The position numbers and the translations under genes are program-made. The notes under the pieces were generated by a model. It worked only from the letters and a program-made list of their open reading frames with translations, had not been told where the DNA came from and did not search any database. This document shows positions 1 through 7,589 of a stretch of DNA of 64,000 nt, in pieces. Position 1 is the first letter of the stretch; every line of letters begins with the position of its first letter. The stretch is from UBA4417 sp031550085 (GTDB taxonomy: Bacteria; Bacteroidota; Bacteroidia; Bacteroidales; UBA4417), in the NCBI GenBank assembly GCA_031550085.1, contig JAVBOY010000056.1, forward strand, positions 1-64,000, written 5' to 3'.

Positions 1-261
1 CTTCTTGCCGATAAGGCTTATGAAGATGATAAAACTCGAAACTTGATTGTCGAAAAGGGATTCGAGCCGGTCATACCTCCCAAATCCAATCGAAAAGAGC
101 CGTGGGAGTATGACAAGGAAATGTATAAAAGGCGTAATGAGATTGAGAGATTGTTTAGACGAATCAAGAGATTCAGAAGGGTCTTCACTCGTTACGAAAA
201 AACGGATATAATGTATATCGCATTTGTTATGTATGCTTTAATTATAGATTATATAAAATAG
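1..261 (+). CDS. IS5-family DDE transposase, C-terminal part
   Basis: The visible 86 residues are the C-terminal end of a DDE transposase that cuts and pastes its insertion sequence. The ADKAY motif near the start carries the second catalytic Asp. YKRRNEIERLFRRIK fits the IS4/IS5 signature Y-x2-R-x3-E-x6-K, whose Glu is the third catalytic residue. The tail with VIPPKSNRKEP and RRVFTRYEK is typical of the IS427 subgroup. The frame is open from base 1 with no stop or frameshift, so this may be an intact element whose 5' half lies outside the window. Confidence 0.85.
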   Translation, partial: LLADKAYEDDKTRNLIVEKGFEPVIPPKSNRKEPWEYDKEMYKRRNEIERLFRRIKRFRRVFTRYEKTDIMYIAFVMYALIIDYIK

Positions 262-275
262 TGTTAACACGCCCT
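1..275 (+). mobile_element. 3' end of an IS5-family (IS427-like) insertion sequence, cut by the window edge
   Basis: The transposase reading frame runs in from the left edge and stops at 261. The short stretch after it (GTGTTAACACGCCC, 261-274) is the likely right terminal inverted repeat, but the left end is outside the window so it cannot be paired. The DNA beyond about 276 belongs to the modular repeat locus, so the element probably inserted into that locus. Confidence 0.6.
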
Positions 276-547
276 AGTAAACTAGTAGACTGGTAAAGGA
301 GGTACTAGTTAACAAGCTTACAGTTATCCTTGAACCCTGAATCTTTAGCCTTTTTCACGCTTCACCGTTCACCCTTCACTTTTTACGCTATGCGATTAAA
401 ACAGCATATTATTAGATTAAATTATCCTATTCGACTCAAACGAATATAACAACCTTTCCCCCAACTTCCCCTATTTCCCCATTTCACCAATAAACAGTTC
501 AACACCTCAACAATTCAACAAATTATTCACCCTTCACTGTTCACATT
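276..547 (-). repeat. Modular intergenic repeat, locus A, with 34-bp core at 385-418
   Basis: Read on the minus strand from the HU-like stop codon, the locus holds 7-bp GTGAAGG-type words, 8-bp GTTGAATT-type words, a GGGGAAGTTGGG stretch, the 34-bp core (385-418, containing TTTTAATCGCATAGCGT), more GTGAAGG words, and a GTTAACTAGTACC stretch reaching the insertion sequence. The module order resembles the other four loci. No gene is supported here. An imperfect dyad (GTAAACTAGTA at 277-287, TACTAGTTAAC at 303-313) lies next to the insertion sequence. Confidence 0.8.
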
Positions 548-931
548 TCACCCTGTCCGTTCAAAGCTTGCCGTTTTCATCCGGTTGCTCAAGGCGCGGG
601 AGGGCTTGTAGGTGATCCGCTTTACTTTCACCGACTGGCTGCGGATTTCTGTTTCTTCCTGTACCATCCGGCTTTGGGCGCTGACAAAAAATGTGCCCAG
701 TTCTCCCAAACGGACTGTATACCCATCGTGCAGTTTGCTTTCGACCTCTTCCGCCAACACGCTGATAAGCGCGATTACTTCGGATTCGTGAAAAGAAGTT
801 CCCTTGGCAATCTCTTTTGCCAGCTCATCCACGTCCAGAATACCTCGGCTGATCGCTTTGGCAATCAGCCCTTCTTTGGGAACTTCGTTAATAGTGTCCT
901 TTATGGGCGATAGTTTATATAAGATACTCAT
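548..931 (-). CDS. HU/IHF-like DNA-binding protein (Bacteroidota DNABII relative)
   Basis: This 127-residue protein has the length and layout of the HU-related proteins common in Bacteroidota, which bend or wrap DNA as dimers. Residues 20-65 form the helical dimerisation part. VRLGELGTFFVS (73-84) matches the HU strand that leads into the DNA-binding arm, and the basic segment VKVKRITYKPS (101-111) follows. The stop codon TGA lies inside the first word of the flanking repeat, so the natural C-terminus could have been altered by repeat insertion. Upstream is a four-fold 23-bp tandem array. Which chromosomal or accessory process it serves cannot be told from context. Confidence 0.8.
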   Translation of the reverse strand: MSILYKLSPIKDTINEVPKEGLIAKAISRGILDVDELAKEIAKGTSFHESEVIALISVLAEEVESKLHDGYTVRLGELGTFFVSAQSRMVQEETEIRSQSVKVKRITYKPSRALSNRMKTASFERTG

Positions 932-1043
932 ATGCTGAGGGTTTAGGTAAACGATAAGCGAGGTTAACCTCCGTCGTCAAGACAAACAAGGATGAACCCA
1001 AGCTATCTTAAAAAGTTTCCACTACCGGTAATTAAGTCTTCCC

Positions 1044-1135
1044 AGTACTACAAACGTATTATTCCCAGTACTGGAAAATAGTTTTCTGTAGTACTAAAAA
1101 TAGTTTATTTCTGGTACTACAAACAGCTAAAGTGT
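1044..1135. repeat. Four tandem 23-bp units headed by (A/G)GTACT
   Basis: AGTACT occurs at 1044, 1067 and 1090, and GGTACT at 1113, at exact 23-bp intervals. The bases in between differ a good deal, although units 1 and 4 share TACTACAAAC and units 2 and 3 share an AAAATAGTTT-like part. Exact spacing with diverged filler is what bound sites on one face of a helix, or old iterons, would look like. It lies 113-204 bp upstream of the HU-like start. Confidence 0.75.
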
Positions 1136-1189
1136 ACAAAGGTTTTGCCTTATTCCTTTTGGCCCCAAGGTTTAACTCTCAAAGGGAAA

Positions 1190-1440
1190 TGGGTTGTTGA
1201 ATTGTTGAACTGTTTATTTGTGAAGTGTGAACCGTGAAGGGTGAGTAGTTTGAATCGTTGAGTTGTTTATTTGTGAAGCGTGAACAGGTTCAAGGTGGAC
1301 GGTACAGGGTGAAATGGGGGAAAACGGGGAAGCTGGGGAATTCGGGAAAGAGTTGTTTGTTGAACTGTTGAATCGTTGAGTTGTTGAATTGTTTATTGAA
1401 CATTCATTTTCAACTCTCAATTTTCCATTTTCAATTAACA
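1190..1440 (+). repeat. Modular intergenic repeat, locus A2 (no 34-bp core)
   Basis: It contains the same words as the other loci: GTTGAATTGTTGAACTGTTT, GTGAAGTGTGAACCGTGAAG, a GGGGAAAACGGGGAAGCTGG stretch, a run of four 8-bp units around 1353-1390 (GTTGAACT, GTTGAATC, GTTGAGTT, GTTGAATT), and a terminal CAATTTTCCATTTTCAATT. The 34-bp core found in the other four loci is not seen here. Confidence 0.75.
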
Positions 1441-1442
1441 AG

Positions 1443-1622
1443 CAGATTCCTCCATTCCGCTCGTTCCTCGCTCCAGTCGGAATGACGTGTTACGATAAAA
1501 GGTAGGGAGGGGGAGGTTTGTGGCGACGAAGCCGCCACAAACCTCCCCCCTCCCCAACCAACTGGCACTCGTCATTCTGAGCGTAGCGTTTGAGGGACGA
1601 AAACGCTCAGTCGAAGAATCTG
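1443..1622. repeat. REPIN-like inverted element with a central 21-bp hairpin
   Basis: The outer parts are roughly inverted copies: AGATTCCTCC...GGAATGACG on the left (1443-1487) and GTCATTCTGAGCG...GAAGAATCT on the right (1570-1621). Between them GGGAGGGGGAGGTTTGTGGC (from 1505) pairs with the complementary arm at 1533-1554 with one bulged base and a loop of about 7 nt. Words of the GTCATTCTGAGCG type are known dispersed repeats in many bacteria. The layout of two inverted REP-like units around a spacer is that of a REPIN. Confidence 0.65.
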
Positions 1623-1926
1623 TTTGGAGAAGTGTTGTGAAACAGGCTATTATTTTTTCCCTCGGATCCTTTGACTTTTATCCGGAAAGAGAGAGAAACG
1701 AATCAAAGCCCGGAACGTAGTCAAATGGGGCTGTTGAAAACCGGTTAAATAATTCAAACGAAATGGGGTTGAATACGGATCTAAAAAACACTTTAACAAT
1801 TCTTATCAGATTTTCCGGTGATGGGTTCCAACAAATGCATTCTTTGGGTTGTTACTTAGAATCTGATTTTGAGAAGGGTCTCAGAATCTATATCCTAAAA
1901 TCAAAATAATTAAAACCAAGTACCTT

Positions 1927-2319
1927 ATGAAGAAAATCATTGTGTTATGTTCTTTTGTTCTGGCGATCGCATTTGCCGGAAATACCGTTTATGCTCAAAA
2001 AACCGAAACGGCTAATAACAATAAATCGAAAACCGAATCGGTAACTCCTGCGAATGTAACGAAGGCCTCCACGCCCGATGGGAAATCGTGCTGCGCTTCA
2101 AGTACAAAGGCTTCTGCTGTGAGCGGACAAGCCAGCAGTACGGCAAAGGCCGAATGCAGTAAAGATAAAACCAGCATGGCTGCCGCTAATGGGAAAGCAT
2201 GCCCGGCCGGAGAAAATGGAGCTTGCAGCGGCGATAAAGCCAAAGCAACTTCTACCGCCGATGTAAAAACAAAACCTGCTACATCCAAGACGGATGTAAA
2301 AACTGCACAAAAAAACTAA
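1927..2319 (+). CDS. Small secreted Lys/Ala/Thr/Ser-rich protein of unknown function
   Basis: The 130-residue product starts with a clear Sec signal peptide (MKKIIVLCSFVLAIAFAG, cleavage expected after VYAQ, about residue 24). The rest is low complexity, rich in Lys, Ala, Ser and Thr. It has five cysteines in the motifs KSCCAS, AECSK, KACPAG and GACSG, and a repeated TxDVKT motif near the C-terminus. I recognise no domain. A strong terminator follows directly, so it is a single-gene unit. The composition suggests an exported, disordered, possibly metal- or polyanion-binding protein, but that is inference only. Confidence 0.65.
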   Translation: MKKIIVLCSFVLAIAFAGNTVYAQKTETANNNKSKTESVTPANVTKASTPDGKSCCASSTKASAVSGQASSTAKAECSKDKTSMAAANGKACPAGENGACSGDKAKATSTADVKTKPATSKTDVKTAQKN

Positions 2320-2346
2320 CTTATTTCGTTTGGTAAGTTTTGCATG

Positions 2347-2380
2347 AAAAAAGCGTTCCGGATTTCCGGAACGCTTTTTT
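2347..2380. terminator. Bidirectional terminator between the small secreted gene and gapA
   Basis: AGCGTTCCGGA pairs with TCCGGAACGCT around a short loop, flanked by A6 on the left and T6 on the right. It can end both the rightward small gene and the leftward gapA transcript. Confidence 0.9.
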
Positions 2381-2402
2381 CATGCCCGGATGAACCGGAA
2401 GC

Positions 2403-3407
2403 TTATGCCACGGTATTGATATGGGCGATCATATCCAGGATTTTGCAGCTATAACCCCATTCGTTATCGTACCACGATACCAGTTTTACAAAGGTGGGGC
2501 TTAACATGATGCCTGCTTCCGCATCAAATATGGAGGTGCGGCTGTCGCCGATAAAATCGCTCGATACCACGGCTTCTTCGGTATAACCCAAAATGCCTTT
2601 CAGTTCGCCGTCGGCGGCTTTTTTAACAGCGGCCTTGATGTCGTCGTAAGTGGTCGGTTTCGACAAGCGGCAGGTTAAATCCACCACCGAAACGTCCAGC
2701 GTGGGAACACGGAACGACATGCCGGTCAGTTTACCTTTCAATTCGGGAATTACTTTGGTTGCTGCTCTTGCGGCTCCGGTGCTGGAGGGGATGATGTTGC
2801 CGCCGGCAGCGCGTCCGCCGCGCCAATCTTTTGCCGAAGGGCCGTCGACGGTTTTCTGGGTTGCCGTGGTAGCATGTACTGTGGTCATCAAGCCTTCTTC
2901 CAATCCGAAGTTTTCATGAATAATTTTTACAAGCGGCGCCAGACAGTTGGTGGTGCAACTTGCATTGGAGATGATTTGTTCTCCGTTATATTTTTTGTGA
3001 TTGACTCCGTAAACAAACATCGGAGTGTCATCTTTCGAAGGAGCCGACATCACCACGCGTTTTGCTCCGCCGTGGATGTGTGCTTCGGCAGCTTCTTTGG
3101 TTAAAAATAATCCGGTCGACTCAACCACATATTCTGCTCCTGCTGCCCCCCAATTGATCTCGGCGGGATTTTTGCAAGCCGTAACGCGAATCGTGTTGCC
3201 GTTCACAACCAAATGCCCATCTTTGATTTCGACTGTACCGTTAAACTTTCCGTGAACGGAATCGTATTTTAACATGTACGCCATATAGTCCACATCAATC
3301 AAGTCATTGATTGCCACTACCTGAATGTCGTCTCTCAGCACGGATGCGCGGAACACCAAACGACCAATGCGGCCGAAGCCATTGATACCAACTTTAATTG
3401 TTGCCAT
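2403..3407 (-). CDS. gapA: Type I glyceraldehyde-3-phosphate dehydrogenase
   Basis: This glycolytic enzyme oxidises and phosphorylates glyceraldehyde 3-phosphate with NAD in the cytoplasm. The 334-residue length is standard. The N-terminal Rossmann motif INGFGRIGR is at residues 8-16. The Asp of AINDL (residue 35) is the usual NAD-selecting position. SNASCTTNC places the catalytic Cys at residue 151, and the C-terminal SWYDNEWGY motif is present. It stands alone between a bidirectional terminator and its own promoter-like element. Nothing unusual is seen. Confidence 0.98.
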   Translation of the reverse strand: MATIKVGINGFGRIGRLVFRASVLRDDIQVVAINDLIDVDYMAYMLKYDSVHGKFNGTVEIKDGHLVVNGNTIRVTACKNPAEINWGAAGAEYVVESTGLFLTKEAAEAHIHGGAKRVVMSAPSKDDTPMFVYGVNHKKYNGEQIISNASCTTNCLAPLVKIIHENFGLEEGLMTTVHATTATQKTVDGPSAKDWRGGRAAGGNIIPSSTGAARAATKVIPELKGKLTGMSFRVPTLDVSVVDLTCRLSKPTTYDDIKAAVKKAADGELKGILGYTEEAVVSSDFIGDSRTSIFDAEAGIMLSPTFVKLVSWYDNEWGYSCKILDMIAHINTVA

Positions 3408-3462
3408 TTTTTTGGGATTTTATTTATTAAATTTCTTTTTGCTCTTTTTATATAGAGACGTG

Positions 3463-3470
3463 CAAAGTTA
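3463..3470 (-). promoter_or_regulatory. Candidate -7 promoter element of gapA
   Basis: The minus strand reads TAACTTTG, matching the Bacteroidota TAnnTTTG -7 consensus, about 56 bp upstream of the gapA start. No TTTG is seen at the usual -33 distance. Confidence 0.5.
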
Positions 3471-3515
3471 AAGGATTTTGTCCATATAACTTAACGTATC
3501 AGGTCCGGTTTTGAT

Positions 3516-4556
3516 TTATTTGTTGGCAGAATTTGTGTAAGCCGTCCACTTGTCGATTACCTGTTGCATATCGGCGGGCAGCTCGCTTTCGAAGTACATT
3601 TCCCTGCCTGTAGCCGGATGCTTGAAGGCGATGGATTTGGCATGAAGAGCCTGCCGTGGGAGTATTTCAAAGCAGTTGTTGACAAACTGCTTGTATTTGC
3701 TGAATGTGGCTCCTTTTAATATTTGAGCGCCTCCATAGGTTTCGTCTCCAAAAAGCGGATGTCCCAAGAATTGCATATGAGCCCGGATTTGATGCGTGCG
3801 TCCGGTTTCCAGGGTGCATTCGACCAGGGTCACGTAATGGAAGCGTTGTAAAACGCGGTAATGGGTAACGGCTTCTTTGCCTGCCGACCCGTCGGGATAT
3901 ATAGCCATCACCTTGCGGTCGCGTTGGCTACGCCCGATATGCCCTTCGATACTTCCTTCCTCTTCTTTCAGATCGCCCCAGACCAGGGCATGGTATTTCC
4001 GGCCGACTTTGTGGTCGAAAAAATCACGCGCCAGAATGGATTGCGCCAGTTCGTTCTTGGCGATCAACAGCAAGCCGGTGGTATCTTTGTCGATGCGGTG
4101 AAGCAGGTAAGGGCCGGCCTCGGACAAAATGCCCTGCTCCTGAAACAGGTAAGCAGCGGCATGCACCAAGGTGCCTGTGTAATTTCCGAAACCGGGATGC
4201 ACCACCATGCCCGCCGGCTTGTTCACCACCAGCAAATCGGCATCCTGATACACAATATTCAAAGGAATGTTTTCGGGAATGATTTCGGTTTCCCGGGGCG
4301 GGTATGCCAGCAGAACGGAAATCACATCCAGGGGCTTGACCCGGTAATTGGGTTTTACCGGTTTGTCGTTCACCAGAATATTTCCGGCATGGGCGGCATT
4401 CTGGATTTTATTGCGGGAGGCATTTTGAATGCGCCCCATTAAGAACTTGTCGATCCGCAAAAGCGCCTGGCCTGCGTCGGCAACATAGCGGTGGTGCTCG
4501 TAAAGATCATTCTCTTCCGACGGGTTGTCGGCCAACTCAATATCTTCTTCTTTCAT
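3516..4556 (-). CDS. rluD: RluD-type 23S rRNA pseudouridine synthase
   Basis: The protein should isomerise uridines in 23S rRNA helix 69 or a related site. An N-terminal S4 RNA-binding domain (about 32-90, LLRIDKFLMGRI...) is followed by the RluA-type catalytic domain (about 100-320). HRIDKDTTGLLL gives catalytic Asp156, and the later RTHQIRAHM and GHPLFGDETYGG motifs are typical. The 346-residue length is normal. It is the last gene of a run with the T9SS protein (27 bp upstream) and the PASTA protein. RluD beside PASTA and ddl genes is an arrangement I recall from other Bacteroidota. RluD rather than RluC is likely but not certain. Confidence 0.92.
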   Translation of the reverse strand: MKEEDIELADNPSEENDLYEHHRYVADAGQALLRIDKFLMGRIQNASRNKIQNAAHAGNILVNDKPVKPNYRVKPLDVISVLLAYPPRETEIIPENIPLNIVYQDADLLVVNKPAGMVVHPGFGNYTGTLVHAAAYLFQEQGILSEAGPYLLHRIDKDTTGLLLIAKNELAQSILARDFFDHKVGRKYHALVWGDLKEEEGSIEGHIGRSQRDRKVMAIYPDGSAGKEAVTHYRVLQRFHYVTLVECTLETGRTHQIRAHMQFLGHPLFGDETYGGAQILKGATFSKYKQFVNNCFEILPRQALHAKSIAFKHPATGREMYFESELPADMQQVIDKWTAYTNSANK

Positions 4557-4583
4557 TTTTCCGGCTAAATCCTTACGTTGAGC

Positions 4584-6581
4584 TTAGTTTACCACTACTT
4601 TCTGCGTCATGGTTTTTCCCGAAAGGGTGTTGGTGAGCTGCAAAAGGTACAAGCCTTTTGCCAGTCCGGATACATCCAGTTTCGAATCGAACTTTTGATG
4701 GTAAATGGTTTGTCCCGAAATACTCAGCAACCGCAGTTTGATGTTTTCCCGGTTTTTTTGCCATTCGTCGGAAATCACGATGTTCAGGTTTCCGTTGCCG
4801 ACCGGATTGGGATAGATGGAAAAGGTATCGTTTCCGGGTATCTCCGGTTCGTTGGCCAGCGGATTTTTATATCCGACCAGGGGGCGCAACATCATCGAGC
4901 CGGTAATCGTACTTTGTTTCCAGGTTCCATCTACATTGTAATAGCGTTTCAGGTGCGAGTCGGTATTCCGGTCCAAACCCACATTCAGGTTGTTGACGGA
5001 GTTTTGTTTCCAACCCACATAAAAAACCAGGTCGGGAAATTCCGACTCTTCGATCATCAGCGTGTTGGGGAACCAGTAGTCGACAAATTCGTTTAAATTG
5101 CCGGAATATTGGATCGTAACCGAAGGAACTCTTAGTTTGATGTCTTTGGGCGTACTCAACTGGCTGTTATTCCAAACGCATAAATCGACCGTCATTTGAT
5201 TGGTCATGGCTTTTGTTTTGTTGATAAACAGTTTGATCCCGTGCAAGCTGTCCCGTTTGTTCAGTTTGAAAGCCACCGCATACATTCCCGCCGCTCCGTT
5301 GATTCCGGTTCCGGCCTCGGCAGAACCATCGTCGTAAGCGTAATAATTGTTGAAAATCTGGTCGTAGTGAACCACATTGTTCTCCGGATTAATATCGATT
5401 CCGGAAGTAGGCGTGAGGGTGTGGATGATGTGGAACGTAAGTTTTTGTTCGGTAGAGGGTGGAAAGATTACTTCCACCGGAGGATTTGCATGTTGGGGCG
5501 CTTTATCATAGCCCGCTTCCAGGAACGGCAACAAGGATTCTTCCCCTCCGTTGTAAGTTTTGATCGGGGTAGGATTCGATCCCTGGTATACATCGTATTT
5601 GTAACTCAGGTTGCGGTTGGCGTTGTCGAGGTTGGCAATTTTTACGGAAACAGACTCTTTCAGGCTGGATATTTCCTTCGCCCGGTACTGGTGGTAGGGC
5701 ATGGATTCGAAATCTTTCAAAAACGATTCGCCCTTTGCCGCAAAAGCCAAGTCGCGGAAAACAGTATCGGTATTTGCCCGCCCTACATTCAGGTAGACCA
5801 GATCAAGATTCCATTGGCTTCCGTTGCCTTGCCAGTCGGGTTGCACATTGCTTGCCAGGCTTGCATAGTTTCGGAAACGAAATTGGAACCCTTTTTGCAA
5901 ATAGCGCACATCCCGGATGGGGATAAAAATTTCTTTAAAATAAATGTTGCGGTTTTGGGAAGCAAAACTGTCTGCCGGAATGCCGCCGCTGGTCGACCAA
6001 ATCCAGTTCCAGCGGGCGACCAGGGTCGTATCCGTTTCTGTCCGGAGGGTATCGAATTCCGAAGGAGAATGAAATTCCAAAATCAATGAATCGATTTTAT
6101 TGGGCGTAAAACCATTGCCTTGCGGCTGGTAATAAAAACTCAGATAAATCGAATCGCTTACCCGGGTCGGACGGGCAACCGGCGAAAAGATGGAATCCAG
6201 GCGGATGGGCTGGGAAGTCAGGGTATCGGAATAAAATCCGTAAGGGCTGGCGTCCGCGTAGATGTTTCCTTGGGCGTCCAGCATATCGAGCGTAGCTACG
6301 CCGATGGTCAAGGGATTTTTCCCGTATTCAGCGTTGACAAAGGCGTTTTGATCCATCCATTTTTGAGTGTCGGGCCAAACGCTTAGTGCTGAAAAATCAT
6401 CGTAAAAAGGCAAGGCAACCCAGACCGTATCGTTCGTTTTTACGCCTTTTGCCAAAGAAGCTTTTTCCTGCAGCTTTTTCAGGATGGCGGGGTTGTGTTC
6501 CAATCCGTAAATGACTTCCTGCGCAAAGCCCGAAACGGTGAAAAGGATCAAAAATAATAGAAAGAAATATCTTTTGTTCAT
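4584..6581 (-). CDS. T9SS-exported protein with type A C-terminal sorting domain
   Basis: The 665-residue product has a signal peptide (MNKRYFFLLFLILFTVSGFAQ) and ends in a T9SS sorting domain: FSIYPNPVGNGNLNI begins at about residue 587 and the last strands read KGLYLLQL and TQKVVVN. The middle part is a beta-rich extracellular region that I cannot assign to a family. It should cross the inner membrane by Sec and the outer membrane by the type IX machinery. The gene sits tightly between the PASTA gene (6 bp) and rluD (27 bp), so it is probably co-transcribed with cell-envelope and translation genes. Confidence 0.88.
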   Translation of the reverse strand: MNKRYFFLLFLILFTVSGFAQEVIYGLEHNPAILKKLQEKASLAKGVKTNDTVWVALPFYDDFSALSVWPDTQKWMDQNAFVNAEYGKNPLTIGVATLDMLDAQGNIYADASPYGFYSDTLTSQPIRLDSIFSPVARPTRVSDSIYLSFYYQPQGNGFTPNKIDSLILEFHSPSEFDTLRTETDTTLVARWNWIWSTSGGIPADSFASQNRNIYFKEIFIPIRDVRYLQKGFQFRFRNYASLASNVQPDWQGNGSQWNLDLVYLNVGRANTDTVFRDLAFAAKGESFLKDFESMPYHQYRAKEISSLKESVSVKIANLDNANRNLSYKYDVYQGSNPTPIKTYNGGEESLLPFLEAGYDKAPQHANPPVEVIFPPSTEQKLTFHIIHTLTPTSGIDINPENNVVHYDQIFNNYYAYDDGSAEAGTGINGAAGMYAVAFKLNKRDSLHGIKLFINKTKAMTNQMTVDLCVWNNSQLSTPKDIKLRVPSVTIQYSGNLNEFVDYWFPNTLMIEESEFPDLVFYVGWKQNSVNNLNVGLDRNTDSHLKRYYNVDGTWKQSTITGSMMLRPLVGYKNPLANEPEIPGNDTFSIYPNPVGNGNLNIVISDEWQKNRENIKLRLLSISGQTIYHQKFDSKLDVSGLAKGLYLLQLTNTLSGKTMTQKVVVN

Positions 6582-6587
6582 ACTGTT

Positions 6588-7406
6588 TTAATTTGTTGAG
6601 TCTACCTTCAGCGAGTCTACTTTTAAGGTTTTCATATAGGAATCAAAATCAAAAGAATCGGAGCGGTAGGTTAAATCAATGATGGTTCCCGAAGGGATTT
6701 TCTTCCCAAAAATATAAGCTGGGGATTGCGAATAAACGCGCGCATCCGAATTATCTCCGGATTCATACGATTCGGAACCGAGTATAAGTCCCAAACGCTC
6801 AATTTCCTGAATGGCTTCGTTCCGGTATTTCCCGATCAGGGAGGGCACTTGAACCACCTGGGCGCTTCGGCCGGAACCAACCACCAAATCGATTTTCGCT
6901 CCCCGGTCGATCAACGTTCCGGGAGCAATGGGCTGGCCTTTGTAAAGCGCTTTTTGAACCGCGTTCTTTGCCATATCAGGTACAAAAGTAATTTTACCGA
7001 CTACCAAGCCGTACGTTTGCAACGATGCTTTGGCTTGCCGCAGCGAAATATCGACAAGGTTGGGCATGTGGACCTGGTCCGGTTTATAAGAAACAACTGA
7101 AAAGTAAATTGTGCGTCCCGATTTTACTTTGGTTTTCGGCAAGGGATCTTGTGAGATGATGGTTCCGGGTGTTTTATGGAGTTCGTAAACCGAATCCACC
7201 TGAAACGTAAAGGTTTTGCTTGCTTCAAAATCTTTTGCTTTCTCCACGGTTAAACCGATATACGAAGGAACTTCAATGCTTTGTCCGTGCCGGGTGTACA
7301 TTCTCAGAAGCAATAAGGTAATCCAGATTACGGTTAGTGTTACTGCGAAAGACAACAACAGGTGCTTGAAGAATTTCTTTGTTTTCAGGAATTCAAGAAA
7401 AGTCAT
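6588..7406 (-). CDS. Membrane-anchored PASTA-domain protein
   Basis: A short cytoplasmic N-terminus and one membrane helix (about 16-36) are followed by three PASTA domains (about 44-108, 113-183 and 188-250), each with the IGLTVEKAK- or PSLIGKYRNEA-type motif. PASTA domains bind muropeptides or the peptidoglycan stem. The usual Ser/Thr kinase or penicillin-binding partner domain is absent. The gene lies divergent from ddl, so it is placed with cell-wall synthesis. The 272-residue length is normal for the stand-alone PASTA proteins of Bacteroidota. Confidence 0.9.
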   Translation of the reverse strand: MTFLEFLKTKKFFKHLLLSFAVTLTVIWITLLLLRMYTRHGQSIEVPSYIGLTVEKAKDFEASKTFTFQVDSVYELHKTPGTIISQDPLPKTKVKSGRTIYFSVVSYKPDQVHMPNLVDISLRQAKASLQTYGLVVGKITFVPDMAKNAVQKALYKGQPIAPGTLIDRGAKIDLVVGSGRSAQVVQVPSLIGKYRNEAIQEIERLGLILGSESYESGDNSDARVYSQSPAYIFGKKIPSGTIIDLTYRSDSFDFDSYMKTLKVDSLKVDSTN

Positions 7407-7496
7407 ATGTATGCAAAAAAGTGCGAATCAAAAGGTTGATAAAATGGTGTTCCGCAAAAATAAAAACGTAAAACTCATTATTTAATTATCGGAATG

Positions 7497-7523
7497 CAAA
7501 GATAAAAATTGTATGTAACTTTG
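7497..7523. promoter_or_regulatory. Divergent -7 elements of the PASTA operon and ddl
   Basis: CAAAGATA at 7497-7504 reads TATCTTTG on the minus strand, 90 bp upstream of the PASTA start. TAACTTTG at 7516-7523 on the plus strand lies 66 bp upstream of ddl. Both match TAnnTTTG and are only 11 bp apart, so the two promoters would overlap and could compete. Confidence 0.5.
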
Positions 7524-7543
7524 GGCTCTTAACAAGCATGATT

Positions 7544-7566
7544 ATCCTTCCTGTTTCAGGAAGGAT
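7544..7566 (+). promoter_or_regulatory. Perfect 10-bp hairpin in the ddl leader
   Basis: ATCCTTCCTG and CAGGAAGGAT form a perfect stem with a TTT loop, 23 bp upstream of the GTG start. There is no T-run after it, so it is not a standard terminator. It may affect leader stability or translation. Confidence 0.5.
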
Positions 7567-7589
7567 CAATAACAACTAACACGCAAAAG

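Larger units (their letters stand above)
932..1926. other. Gene-poor accessory intergenic region of about 1 kb
   Basis: No convincing gene is seen. From left to right it holds the leader of the HU-like gene, four 23-bp tandem units (1044-1135), a modular repeat locus (1190-1440), a REPIN-like inverted structure with a long perfect hairpin (1443-1622), and about 300 bp of ordinary sequence before the next gene. Two short reading frames (1214-1441 minus, 1520-1720 plus) are translations of repeat DNA and were not accepted. A CAAACGTA at 1051-1058 reads TACGTTTG on the minus strand and could be a -7 element for the HU-like gene. Confidence 0.7.

Noticed and set aside
1214..1441. 75-codon reading frame on the minus strand
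   Set aside because: It is a translation of the modular repeat (ENGKLRVEN and NNSTTQ-type peptides) and has no independent coding signal.
1520..1720. 66-codon reading frame on the plus strand
   Set aside because: It starts inside the hairpin of the REPIN-like element and reads through its right arm; it is not protein-like.
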